From NCBI GenBank assembly GCA_932521025.1, contig OW051469.1:1252398-1316397 (forward strand): a stretch of 64,000 nt of DNA. The letters run 5' to 3'. The position numbers and the translations under genes are program-made. This stretch comes from Oscheius onirici (Eukaryota > Nematoda > Chromadorea > Rhabditida > Rhabditidae). Shown piece by piece: positions 53,991 to 63,450 of the stretch. The first letter of the stretch is position 1, and every line of letters begins with the position of its first letter. The notes beneath the pieces were generated by a model. The model was not told the DNA's origin. It saw only the letters and a program-made list of their open reading frames with translations, and did not search any database.

Positions 53991-54089
53991 CAGTTCGAAC
54001 TTCTCCAGTTTTTGTTTTCTCCAAACAGAGAGACATATCTTTTTCAGGAAATGCTGCCGGCGTTGGAAAAACTGGAGAAGTTCGAACTG
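53991..54089. repeat. Foldback with 23-bp arms containing a gene fragment
   Basis: CAGTTCGAACTTCTCCAGTT TTT (53991-54013) is mirrored at 54067-54089. Between the arms lies a copy of the acceptor and exon-2 start of the Gly-rich peptide gene (see 54018-54067). Confidence 0.8.
54018..54067 (+). pseudogene. Fragment of the Gly-rich peptide gene (intron end plus exon 2 start)
   Basis: CCAAACAGAGAGACATATCT TTTTCAGGAAATGCTGCCGGCGTTGGA corresponds to intron 1 and the start of exon 2 of the gene at 55307 (there ...CAGAGAGACAGATCTTTTTT TAGGAAATGCTGCCGGCGTTGGA). The match stops after GNAAGVG coding sequence, at the right arm of the foldback. Confidence 0.7.
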
Positions 54090-54778
54090 TTTTCCCTTCA
54101 GCTTGAAATAGAGGAAGGTGCCTTTCACTCCGGTAGCTTTTTCATCCCTCGAGATTCATCGTGACAAGTTAGGTATTGTCAAGAATTGAGGGATTAGATA
54201 GCAAGGCATTTTTGAACTTGGTGTTTTTGCAGACTTTCGTTTCCACTGTTGGAGGCAAGTAGAAAGAGATAAAGAGCAGGCAGAAAAAGTTATCTCGATG
54301 TAGTCTGGTAAAGTATATAAAAATTGTTTAGGATATCAGTGGCAATAGTGAAAGGCATCGTGACGAGTAGTGTGGACTAGGAACAATTCGTGCTTCTCCA
54401 ACTGGACTGCCGGAAGTAGAGAAAGGTGTCTTTCACTTCTTTTTCCTCAGGTAGAGAGAGACTCCCCTTGGTATGTTGCGCCTACCGTCTAGAGCGACAA
54501 CAAGCAGAAAATGACAATGTTCGACAGAAGAAGAACGGGCTAAGAAGAGTGCCAAAATAAGTAGGGACCGGTGGCCAAAGAAGATATGCGAATGGTGGTC
54601 ATATGACCATAAAAGAATCAGAGGACGACACTGCGCCCGACGGAAGTTTCAGGGACTTTGGTGTTCAGTGGATGAGAGGGCTACATGACGGCATCTGATG
54701 ATCTTCACTACATTAAAACTCAATAACGCAATAAAGTTGAAATCTGGTAAAGTTTATTAGAGTGATACGGAAGATGGC
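54090..54778. other. Spacer with degraded repeats
   Basis: A diverged repeat of the 54068-54120 region (AAGGTGTCTTTCACTTC-like, with TTCTCCAACTGGACTGCCGG) recurs near 54385-54445. No gene is seen. Confidence 0.45.
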
Positions 54779-55021
54779 TTATTTTCTGCCCAAGCCGAGG
54801 TTCAAGCCAGTTCCTCCAATTGGAGTTTGAAGACCAGTATTGGCTCCAATTCCTCCCTGTCCAAATCCAAGTCCTGTTTGAGTTCCGCCGCCGGCAAGAT
54901 TACCTGAAAGACATTTAAGGAAGGTTATACAGCTAAACTCACTTCCTAGACCGACTCCGAATTGTCCAAAAGCTCCAGCAATGAGACAGAGAGCGGCGAA
55001 GATGACAGCGAAGAAGTTCAT
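54779..55021 (-). CDS. Gly-rich secreted peptide, divergent pair, left
   Basis: Exon 1 (55021-54943, 79 nt) encodes MNFFAVIFAALCLIAGAFGQ FGVGLG. Exon 2 (54903-54779) encodes NLAGGGTQTGLGFGQGGIGA NTGLQTPIGGTGLNLGLGRK then TAA; total 67 residues. After the signal peptide the product is almost wholly Gly, with Leu, Thr, Asn and Gln in a loose GxGxxxG rhythm. This suggests a secreted structural or antimicrobial-type peptide, by analogy with nematode Gly-rich peptides; function is inference. A TATAAAA box on the minus strand (55061-55067) lies 40 nt before the ATG. Its paralogue is transcribed away from it on the other side of a 285 bp spacer. Confidence 0.75.
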   Translation of the reverse strand: MNFFAVIFAALCLIAGAFGQFGVGLGSEFSCITFLKCLSGNLAGGGTQTGLGFGQGGIGANTGLQTPIGGTGLNLGLGRK

Positions 55022-55060
55022 TTTTTCAGTGATTGTTGTTCTCAGAAAATTTCTAAGCGC

Positions 55061-55067
55061 TTTTATA
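55061..55067 (-). promoter_or_regulatory. TATA box, left Gly-rich peptide gene
   Basis: TATAAAA on the minus strand, 40 nt upstream of ATG 55021. Confidence 0.55.
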
Positions 55068-55266
55068 GGTCACTTATTGTTTGTCTACGTCACAAATCAG
55101 ATGGTCCATTTCGACAAATTCCATCCAGAAAAACAGCCACAGGTGACGAAAAGTCCGAGTGTCCTTGGTGATTGTTTATGAAGAAGACTGTTTGTCCGAA
55201 ACGAACTGACCAAAGTTGAAGGTCGACAAACATATCTTTGACTTGTTATCGTTCTTCCGTGGCTAG

Positions 55267-55273
55267 TATAAAA
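55267..55273 (+). promoter_or_regulatory. TATA box, right Gly-rich peptide gene
   Basis: TATAAAA on the plus strand, 34 nt upstream of ATG 55307. It mirrors the box of the divergent paralogue. Confidence 0.55.
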
Positions 55274-55306
55274 GCCGGCCGATTTGGTTGAAACATCCAA
55301 CTCGCC

Positions 55307-55547
55307 ATGAACTTCTTCGCTCTTCTCATCGCCGCCCTTTGCCTCATCGCCGGAACCTTCGCTCAAGTCGGAGCTGGACTCGCTGGTGAGATTGCAGAAA
55401 AACAGAGAGACAGATCTTTTTTTAGGAAATGCTGCCGGCGTTGGAACTCAGACTGGACTCGGAGTTGGACAGGGAGGGGTTGGAGCGGCTCAAGGAGTCC
55501 AGACTCCCGTTGGAGGAGTCGGAGCCAACCTCGGAGTTGGAAAGTAA
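55307..55547 (+). CDS. Gly-rich secreted peptide, divergent pair, right
   Basis: Exon 1 (55307-55385, 79 nt) encodes MNFFALLIAALCLIAGTFAQ VGAGLA. A 40 nt intron (GTGAGA...TTTTAG) joins exon 2 (55426-55547), which encodes GNAAGVGTQTGLGVGQGGVG and AAQGVQTPVGGVGANLGVGK then TAA; total 66 residues. Exon 1 length and splice phase equal those of the left gene, so the two arose by duplication with inversion. Valine replaces many of the Leu, Phe and Ile positions of the left peptide, while TQTGLG(F/V)GQGG and QTP(I/V)GG are kept. AATAAA follows at 55571. Confidence 0.78.
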
Positions 55548-55570
55548 ACCTCAGGAAAACAAACCTTTCA

Positions 55571-55576
55571 AATAAA
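55571..55576 (+). terminator. Polyadenylation signal AATAAA (right Gly-rich peptide)
   Basis: It lies 23 nt after the stop codon. Confidence 0.55.
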
Positions 55577-57030
55577 CCTTCAATACGTTCTCGTTGCTTT
55601 TGTTTGTATCGTGCAAGCTTGGGAAGCAACTCGACAAGTCACCCAATCAGCTTCATGACAAACCAGCCATTATATCGCTCCAAAATTCATTTCTATACAT
55701 CTATCTTCTCGGTCAATTTCACTAGTTTTGTTTTTCTTTGCGAACTATTATAGTTTGCAAGAGGACAGAGGTGTAGCTAAAACTGCGGTTATATCAGGGT
55801 GGCGAAAGAACACGGGTCTAGACAATGATCACCCTCTCTTTCCTCTAAACCTGAACTAATTACGTTATCTAGCAATACTTTACAGTAAACACACCGGCTC
55901 AGAAAGGTCAAGTGAGCGATGGACTTGTCTCGTTGTTGCTAAAGAAGTTCAGATTGTGACCTTGGGACCGCCCTGATTTTACCAGTTTTCAAAAATTTGT
56001 TGATTGTTTCGAGTATGACTATACGGGAATTCGAAGAGAGACTGGGGAAATACCAAATACAGCCTAAGCCTTAGGCTTTGTTAGTTTGGGTTTGAGCTTG
56101 AATGTAGCTTGTTTCTTACAAAAAAAAAAATAAGGAAGCTTCCCTTTTCCCTAAATTTTTTTTTTTTGAAAATTTCGTGCCGGGAACCTATTCCAAGGTT
56201 CTTGCCACGAATTCCCTGCTAATCAAGGAGCAAATTTCCATTCGAAATTTTCCTGTTTTCTTTGTTTCTTTTAGTGCACTATTTCTCTCTGTTCTGTTCT
56301 TTTTTCTTCAACCAAGTCGACCCAGAAGCTCGTAGAATAGAAGAAAATAGGCATAGAAGCAAGTTATAGATTTGGTTTCCAAAAAAAGGAGACACAATTA
56401 GAGTTATGGCGAGAATTACATCTAACTCGGCTTGTTTGCCTTGAATTGCTATAATTTCTCCATCAGAACCGCCTATTAGCCTTCAGCGACTCATTAGCTA
56501 AAAATGAGCAGCTGATTTTGCCATTGGTATCAGCGCTCCTCTGCCACTTGATTGTTCGCGTCACGTGCGCGCAGCGTCTGTTCCTAGTTTTTTCCCTGTT
56601 AAAAAGCCCTGGCCTAAGGGCCTACAGCTTACAACTTTGTTGTATTTGTTGCAAAGCGTCTATCTGGACCGAAATTTGGTGGAAAATTAGTAAAAATCGC
56701 CGGGAACTGCTCTTCTGCTTTTGGAGCCTATTGGCAGAGCTCAAAGGCCACTTAACGGTCACTTTACACTACGTATGGCCTTCTTTCACGTTGTTGGCTT
56801 TTCTCGCTGTGATTTTCTTCCCTTCTCGTACAATTTTCCATCCAAAGTTATTGTTCTTTGCCTAACTCGTTTTTGAGGCAATTAGGCTTTAGAAGATTGC
56901 TAAAAAGTGCCCCAAGATTCGCGTTCTTTTAGTACAACGTTGTTCTTGAATGCAGGAACTGGTCCGTCTTTCATTTTCCCCCGCTTCGTTTCCATCTAAT
57001 TTTTCACCTATTTTTTTTCCAGAAAACTTC
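55577..57030. other. Spacer upstream of GIGYF
   Basis: A 115-codon plus-strand open frame (56518-56865) has hydrophobic, non-repetitive composition but no splice or start support. I treat the region as the GIGYF promoter and 5' UTR or outron, ending TTTTTTTTCCAG just before the ATG. Confidence 0.45.
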
Positions 57031-60000
57031 ATGTCTTCCGCATCTGCTACCCCCGCTGACAAGTTCCAGCCCTCTTGGATCCGTTCGACCTTCCATGGTC
57101 CGGGTTCGGTCGCCGCCAATTCGCAGCGTCTTTCCGTCAATGATGAGGATGCTGTAAGTTGTTTTCGTCGACATTTGTGAGAAAAAACTTGTAGAACATC
57201 GAGCCGTCCGTCGCCATCCTGGCCAAGAATCGCTACGGTCGCGAAGAAGTCCTACAGCTACAGCCGAAACCTATCGGTGCCCCGTTCGGCCTCTCCAACT
57301 GCCCCATCTTTGTTTCCGATTCTCGTGGACCGACAGTCATGATGCAGATGTCGGAGGTTGAACAGGTATGTCATTACTCGTCTGTTCATTAAGAAATCAA
57401 TTTCCAGCGTCTCCAGATGAATATTAACTCCTCGAAGGCTATGTCCTCCCTGAATCCGACCGATCGAACTATGGTTGCCGGTGGCGGCTCGCCAAATGGA
57501 CCAAATAGTCCCCAGATCAAGAACACGAAAAACGAGTGGACGCCAGTCAAGTCAACTTCAACATGGAGTCGTGGAGCTGCAGTCTCAGCTGGCGGAGGTC
57601 TTACGGCTACGATGAACGGCGGTCGTGGCGGTTTGACTCGATCTCTCGGCCGAGGTACGCCGCTCGGGCAGCCAGAGGAGATGAGCGCCTCTCCGTACGG
57701 CCAGAAATATGGTTGGTTTTGAAATTTCAGTCTTTATTGGTCTCCCAAACTGAATATTCTGAGAATGTCTTATACTCTGTCAGCATCATTCAACGTTCTC
57801 CATCTTAAAATTCTACACATTCTTGTATTTCAGTTCCTCGTGGCAGAGGAGGAACCGTCGTCGGTCGCGGAACCAGCACCACAGCCGGCTCTACCCAGTT
57901 CAACTCCCGAGCTCAAGGTCTCTACGATCCGCGTGACCCGAAGGACCGTCCCCGAAACCGTCTTCGCAGCACTAGCGATGATGCGGACCCGTCGGCTGCT
58001 CCGGGTCAAGACGAAAACGGTGGCTGGACTGGATCACGGTTTGGTCGGCAGAATTCCAGTGCTTGGAGCAAAGAAGGTTGGTTGTTCTGTTGGTAATTCT
58101 TTTCTATGCTGATTTCTAGAAAATTCGTGGAATCAATCGTCTGACAGGGAGGGTTCATTCAATACGGCTCAAAAGCAGGAAAACGGCGGAGGAAATATGC
58201 CGGAATGGTTTGAGGACGCCGACGACGGAGAGAAGATGTACGTTTTGTTTTTTGCCACTCTTGATTTTCACAGAATTTGTTAACACTCCCTTTTTCAGTC
58301 AAGAACCCAATGCCGGCTCCTTCGATGACGACGGCCGATATCGCAAAGAGCAGCAGCAACAGCAGGCAACTAGCGCCGCCGCTCCTCGTTGGCGTCCGGG
58401 ACAACAAGACCAGCTTCAGCATCATTCGACCGACGAACCCAACTTTCCGCCCCATCGATACGTGCCACCGGAGGTTTTGGCCGCCCAGCCAGGAGCACCT
58501 CGTCAAGTCGACTTTTTCTATCTTGATCCGACCGAGGTCGAACGTGGACCCTTCCAGAAGGTGCTTTTTTTACTCATAAAAAAAGCCAAGAAATTTAGGA
58601 TCAAATGTACACGTGGTACCAGTTGAGCTACTTCACGGACACGCTCAAGGTGCGAACCAATGAGCACACGGAGTGGAAGACGCTCGGCGAGCTGAAAGTT
58701 CTGAACGGCACGGCAAAACCCTTCGACTACAAGCCATCAGCCCCTCCGACCCTTCAATCCTCGTACAGCTATCCCGGAAATGCTGCTTTTGGCGGGAATC
58801 TCTTTGGAGGGTTGGTTTTGTTGTTTTTACCACGTAAAATTCTCAGTTGTCTTGCAAAACCCCCTAAATCTAATTTTCAGATCCAGTCCTTGGGGCGAGA
58901 TGTTCACGCCGGGTCAGATGTACCCTGGAGCTCCGGCTGGAGCTGCCGTGGCTGCAGCCTTTGACGACAAGAGCATGTTAGCCGAAAAGCAGCGATTCGA
59001 GATCCAAAAGATGCAAGAAATGCAGGAACTGATGCGTGTAGCCCAGGAGCAGAAGCGTATTGCAGAGTTGAAGGAGTTGGAATACAGGAGACAGCAAGAG
59101 GAGCTGCGCAAAAAGTTTGATGAGGAGATGCTTCGCAAGCAAATGGAGCAGCTGGAACTGCAGAAGAGGCTAGAAAATCTCGAAGCCGAGAAGAATGCCC
59201 GTCTGCAAGAAGAACGTCGTCGAATGGAGGAAGATATGAAGAAGGCTGAGGAAAAGAGACAGAAGGAACAGGCTGAGTTGAAACGACTCGAAGAGGAGAA
59301 GAGACGACTTGTCGAGGAAGCCAAGAAGCGCGAGATCGAGCTCAGGAGAAAGGAAGAGGAAATTGAACGCAAACGGTACAATTCGTCCCCCTTTCAAATA
59401 ATTACTTTCTTTTTAGACATGCCGACCGTGCTGCCGAAGAACATCGTTTGCTGCTGACGAAAAAGGCCGAAGAGGATGCCCTTCGAATTCGTCAGGCTCA
59501 GGCAGTTGTACAGGCAGCTCGTCGAGAGGAGGAGGAACGCAAGGCCGCGAAAGACGCTGAGCGCATGTTCAACAATGAGGACGTCAGGAATGTGAGTTTG
59601 TGCTACTTTCCTATTCATTTGTCCAAATTGTTAGACCTCTAAAACGTCCACTCCTGCCGAAAGCATGGAAAGTCCGTGGCAGACGGCTCCGACCAAGAAA
59701 TCGCCTCCGCAAAAGCCTAAAGCTGCTGCCTGGTCCTGTTCGGCTCAGAGTGCACCTCGTGAGAAGACTCTTCGCGAAATTCAAGACGAAGAGGAACGAC
59801 AGCAGCTGGCTGAAGCTCATGAGCTGGCTCGTCTACGCAAAGAGCAGGAAAGCAGCACTGGTGGTCCCAGTTCGTCAGTTCAGTCCGCATTGTGGTCCAA
59901 TGCCAATCAGCGCATCAATTGGGTCGGAAATACGGCTCCTGTCGTGGCCAAGGCATCCGGAAAACCGGCTTGGGGTGGTGCTGGAGTTGATCCGAAACCT

Positions 60001-60796
60001 GCGGCTACGAGTTCCATCAGCTGGGACGGACCGTCTCTTCAGGCTGCCAACAAAGTAGCCCCGACACCTGCTCCTGTTCCTAAGAAGGCCGCCACAGCTG
60101 CTCCGGCTAAGCCAGCTGCCAATTTCAAGACTGCTCCAAAGACTCAGGTGAGTCTTTCTCTTTCCTTTTAACCTTTACTCGTAAAAAATGTCTATTATGT
60201 TATCCCTGATCAACTTGCAAATTTCAGGCCGTTGACGTCTTCACTCAATGGGTAACGAAGCGCCTGAAAGAGATCAATAAGAGCGTCGACGCAGACGTGC
60301 TGTCTTCGTTCCTTGAAAGCGTCGAAAATCCGAACGAGGTCGAGGATTACGTACAGGGATATCTCGGTGAATCGAAGATTGCCAAGGAATTCGTCAAAGA
60401 ATATCTTCAAAAGCGCTGCGAGTCTCGTAGACGCCGAGACACGGGCAAAGATGTAATTTCTTGTTTTAGTCTGTCCAAAGTTTAGTTTTAGGATCTCTCC
60501 TGCGCTAGCTATGCGGGTACTGGCACGGGTGGAACTCAGGGAAAGAGGAAGAAGGGAAAGGTTGGTTTTTAGCATTTACCTTTGCTATTTCAAACGTAGT
60601 CAAAATCCATTGATTTTATCAACGTCTCGCAACGAATTGTATTTCCTTTTCGTACAAGCCATGCAATTCTAATTTTCAGGGTGCTCGCCTCGTCGTGGAC
60701 GGCAGCTGTCTCGGATTCCGTGCTACCGGTGACCCGAACAGAGTCAATCAGGGCGAAATTGAGACCGTTCCCCTGCCTGCAGGACAGAAGCGTTAG
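57031..60796 (+). CDS. GIGYF-type GYF-domain protein (4EHP partner)
   Basis: GIGYF proteins recruit the cap-binding protein 4EHP and repress translation. ATG 57031 lies 9 nt after a TTTCCAG acceptor. The N-terminal exon pair holds KNRYGREEVLQLQPKP, which matches the 4EHP-binding motif of animal GIGYF1/2 (RYGREEMLAL). An Arg/Gly-rich stretch follows (GGRGGLTRSLGRGTPLGQ, PRGRGGTVVGRGTS). The GYF domain is at about 58500-58720 (FFYLDPTEVERGPFQ ... QMYTWYQLSYFTDTLKVRT ... EWKTLGEL), retaining DP, GPF, W and YF positions. A long charged coiled coil (58980-59380, then 59425-59590) follows, then a Ser/Pro/Ala-rich part and a C-terminal helical domain (FTQWVTKRLKEINKSVDADV, SFLESVENPNEVEDYVQGYL). The last exons contain TGTGGTQGKRKKGK and end LPAGQKR at 60796. 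About 13 exons. Confidence 0.9.
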
Positions 60797-61281
60797 ATCT
60801 TTTCTCTTCTCCTTTTCACTTCCTCCCTCTCTAATTTTCACTATTGTAGCTTTATTCCTCTCCCCACACCTCCTTATATTCCTCACAACGGGCTCCTCGT
60901 TAATTTTTGTTGTTCTTTTTTTGTATCCGGCTTTTGAGAAGACGCGAATTCTCTTTCTATGTAGAGCGCGGTTTGGTTACTCTAGTCGTACCTGTAGTTC
61001 CCGGTTATTTTTCTTTTCTCCCCCAGTTTTAATAGGTCACTCGTGTTTTAGCTCTTCTTCCCCTATTTTTTTGTCAAAAATTCAGCCCCTGGTCGCCACT
61101 CGTAGTCACCCCACACACACAATTCTGTTGTCGCACCTTGTTGAGACTTTCGGCGTCTACATTTTCTTAAAAACAACATCTCTCTGTCCCGAAGCACTTG
61201 TTATTATAAACGTTGTTCCCCCTTTTTCACAATTTTTAGACTCTTTATTCTATGTACAGATATCAGGAGAGTTAGAGGCAT
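60797..61281. other. GIGYF 3' UTR and convergent spacer
   Basis: Pyrimidine-rich sequence without a gene. The frame at 60681-61337 is a shadow of the last GIGYF exon and the 3' UTR. Confidence 0.5.
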
Positions 61282-62455
61282 CTACATGCGAGTCTTGCCC
61301 TCGTCGTCGTCTAATTCCTCAAGCCAGCCCTCTTTGACCACATCATCTTCTTCAGGATGAACTTTTATCAGTCCGATGGCCGCTTCTCGGCCGCTGTCGC
61401 TGGCAAATTCTGGCATGACGTTGAAGACGATTTGAGCGACTTTTGTGGTGCTTTCTAAAAGAGTTTTTGGTTTTACATTCGGTTGATTGACCCACGATTA
61501 ATGCTATCCAAGAGATGGTTATAGCCTGGGAATCGAGGCAACGCTCGGTCCCAAATGAAGATGGTAAAAATGATCAGGCCGCCCAACAGGATGCCAAGAC
61601 CGACGGCTGCGGATGTAATGTCAGTGACGATGTTGACGACGACGAGACTGGTACAGACGAGGCAGAAGAGAGCTGGCATGACGACCGGCATTCGCATCTT
61701 TTCAGGATGGACGGGGATTTTGCGATACCGTATCCACATCAGAGCAATCATGGTCACGGCGCGTTGGGACCATTGAGAGAAGGCGACGTACTGGAAAGGA
61801 GTGGATTACTGTAGATTTTGAACATCTCTTAATTTTGGGAGTCTTATTTTTCATTTTTCGAAAAGAAGAAGATTCCAAAACTCACATTGATCAAATTGTC
61901 CAGATCACCAGCAAACGAGACGACCATCGCGATCAAGATATGTACAAAGAGAGCAACTCTGGGCGAATCGCTGATCGGATTGATGCCACTGATGGCCGAC
62001 GGGATTTGACGTTGCTTGCTCACAGCCTGGAGATACCGACTAGCAGAAAACATTGTCGAGTTCAGAGATCCGACGAGTAGGACAGCGACAAAAATTGGCA
62101 TAATCCATTGGGCTTGAGGAATGGCCTTCTGGGCGAAAGTCTGAAAAGTTTTTGGATATGAGGAAAAAGACAGAAAGTTACTTACCATTGCGACAGCTTG
62201 AGAAGATTCCAGATCAGCGACTGAGAGTACGGTAAAGTAGGAAATATTGACAGCGACGTAGATCACTCCGATGGCCGTCATTCCGATGATGATGGCCAAA
62301 GGCATGTTCCTTCTAGGGTTCTCTAGCTCTCCGGCTCCGAAATTCAGAATGTCCCAGCCGTCGTAAGAGTACAGGCCTGCAAACATGGCCTGCACAATGT
62401 TGCCGGCATTTAGGTCGGTGTTGTTGAAAGGATGTTTCAGATTGTCGGTCTCTCC
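61282..62455 (-). pseudogene. SLC7-type amino-acid transporter, 5' half missing
   Basis: The visible exons (about 62455-62190, 62140-61890, about 61790-61490, 61455-61282) encode the C-terminal half of a heteromeric amino-acid transporter light chain (APC superfamily). They read MFAGLYSYDGWDILNFGAGE LENPRRNMPLAI, AVNISYFTVLSVADLESSQA, GSLNSTMFSASRYLQAVSKQ, FVHILIAMVVSFAGD and MRMPVVMPALFCLVCTSLVV. The acidic tail is EEDDVVKEGWLEELDDDEGK ending TRM. For the last junction I use donor GTGGGT at about 61490, which restores frame into STTKVAQIVF. TM1 to about TM5, which should start the protein, are not seen upstream; there only non-coding sequence and a LINE remnant occur. It is either a 5'-truncated copy or a gene with a distant first part beyond 63.3 kb, which I think unlikely because a plus-strand gene starts there. 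Confidence 0.7.
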
Positions 62456-62639
62456 TGGAAGAAAGGGAATTGGAGACAGGGATGGTCAAGACACGTGGAG
62501 AACAAGAGACAGAGAAAGTGGACACGACTAGTCTCTGTGAGTGTTGAAGGTGGTAAAAAATATCAAAGATCAATAGATTAGCAAGCTTTGACAGTATCAG
62601 GAATTTTACGTAGTAAATGGGTTCTCTATACAGTACTAT

Positions 62640-63260
62640 ATACTATTTATTCCGGATCTTTGACTTGTCTAAGGAGGGCAATGACTCGATCCCAGTCAGC
62701 TCCACACCTATTCCACCAATTGCCGTCGAATGTCTTCTTCAGAAGGTCTCTCCGTCTAGGCGGATATTGTCTTCTTGGCCGTCTTTTGTCGTAAGGAATC
62801 CACGTAGTCAAAGAGCTGGCCCATGAGAGCTTCCTAGCCCATTCTAACTTCCTTCTATCAGCAGTTGTTACCCAATTTTGAACTTTCGTGATTGTCCTCA
62901 TTTTTTGATTGGTCCATCGATGTAGTCTAGTAATGTTCAGCATCCTTCTTTCCATCTCTCTTTCCTGCTCGGTCAAAGTCCAGGACTCGCATCCGTATGT
63001 ACAAAACACATGTGTTGAATAGTCTCCTTCGTGTATTCATAGTCGGATCCATAAGCCATCTGAAGTGTTGGCTCCATGCTAGCCACCCTCTTCTGATAGA
63101 TCATTTGATTTCCTTATGATGATTCAGGGGTAGTGATATTTGTACTCCGAGATATATCATTTCCTCCGTGAAGTGGAAAGTGAGTCCATTTGTCACTATA
63201 GGATTTCCGTGTAGTCGTGCAGTTCGTCATCAGAACGGTTTTCCTATCATGCATGGGTCC
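62640..63260 (-). mobile_element. LINE remnant, RTE-like reverse transcriptase C-terminus
   Basis: Minus-strand translation gives, in order with frame changes, TFHFTEEMIYLGVQISL, HKEIK, RGWLAWSQHFRWLM, TRRRLFNTCVLY, YGCESWTLTEQEREMERRML NITRLHRWTNQKMR, then RRKLEWARKLSWASSLTTW and GADWDRVI. YGCE(S/T)WTLT...MERRML and the later RKLxWA are hallmarks of RTE LINE C-termini. It is broken by at least one frameshift and a stop. The same protein region as at 3775-4187 is preserved. Confidence 0.85.
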
Positions 63261-63450
63261 TCTGGAACAAGAGATGTGCATACCAGGTGATCAAGGGTCG
63301 GCTAGGACAAGTGATCGAGAGCTACAAGCAGAGTAAAAGCTACAGTAGCCACTAGAGAAAAAATTCCAAACTTGCATGTCAGAACTTGTCAACTTTTATC
63401 TCTCTAGAATCTTGTCAAACGGTAGTCAGTTCACCAAAGTTTGCCACTGG

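Noticed and set aside
56518-56865. 115-codon plus-strand open frame before GIGYF
   Set aside because: No start context, splice continuation or recognisable domain; it lies in the probable 5' region of GIGYF.
58914-59381. 155-codon minus-strand Ser-rich open frame
   Set aside because: It is the antisense shadow of the GIGYF coiled coil.
60681-61337. 218-codon plus-strand open frame overlapping the GIGYF end
   Set aside because: It overlaps the last GIGYF exon in another frame and runs through pyrimidine-rich 3' UTR, giving Phe/Leu/Ser-rich nonsense.
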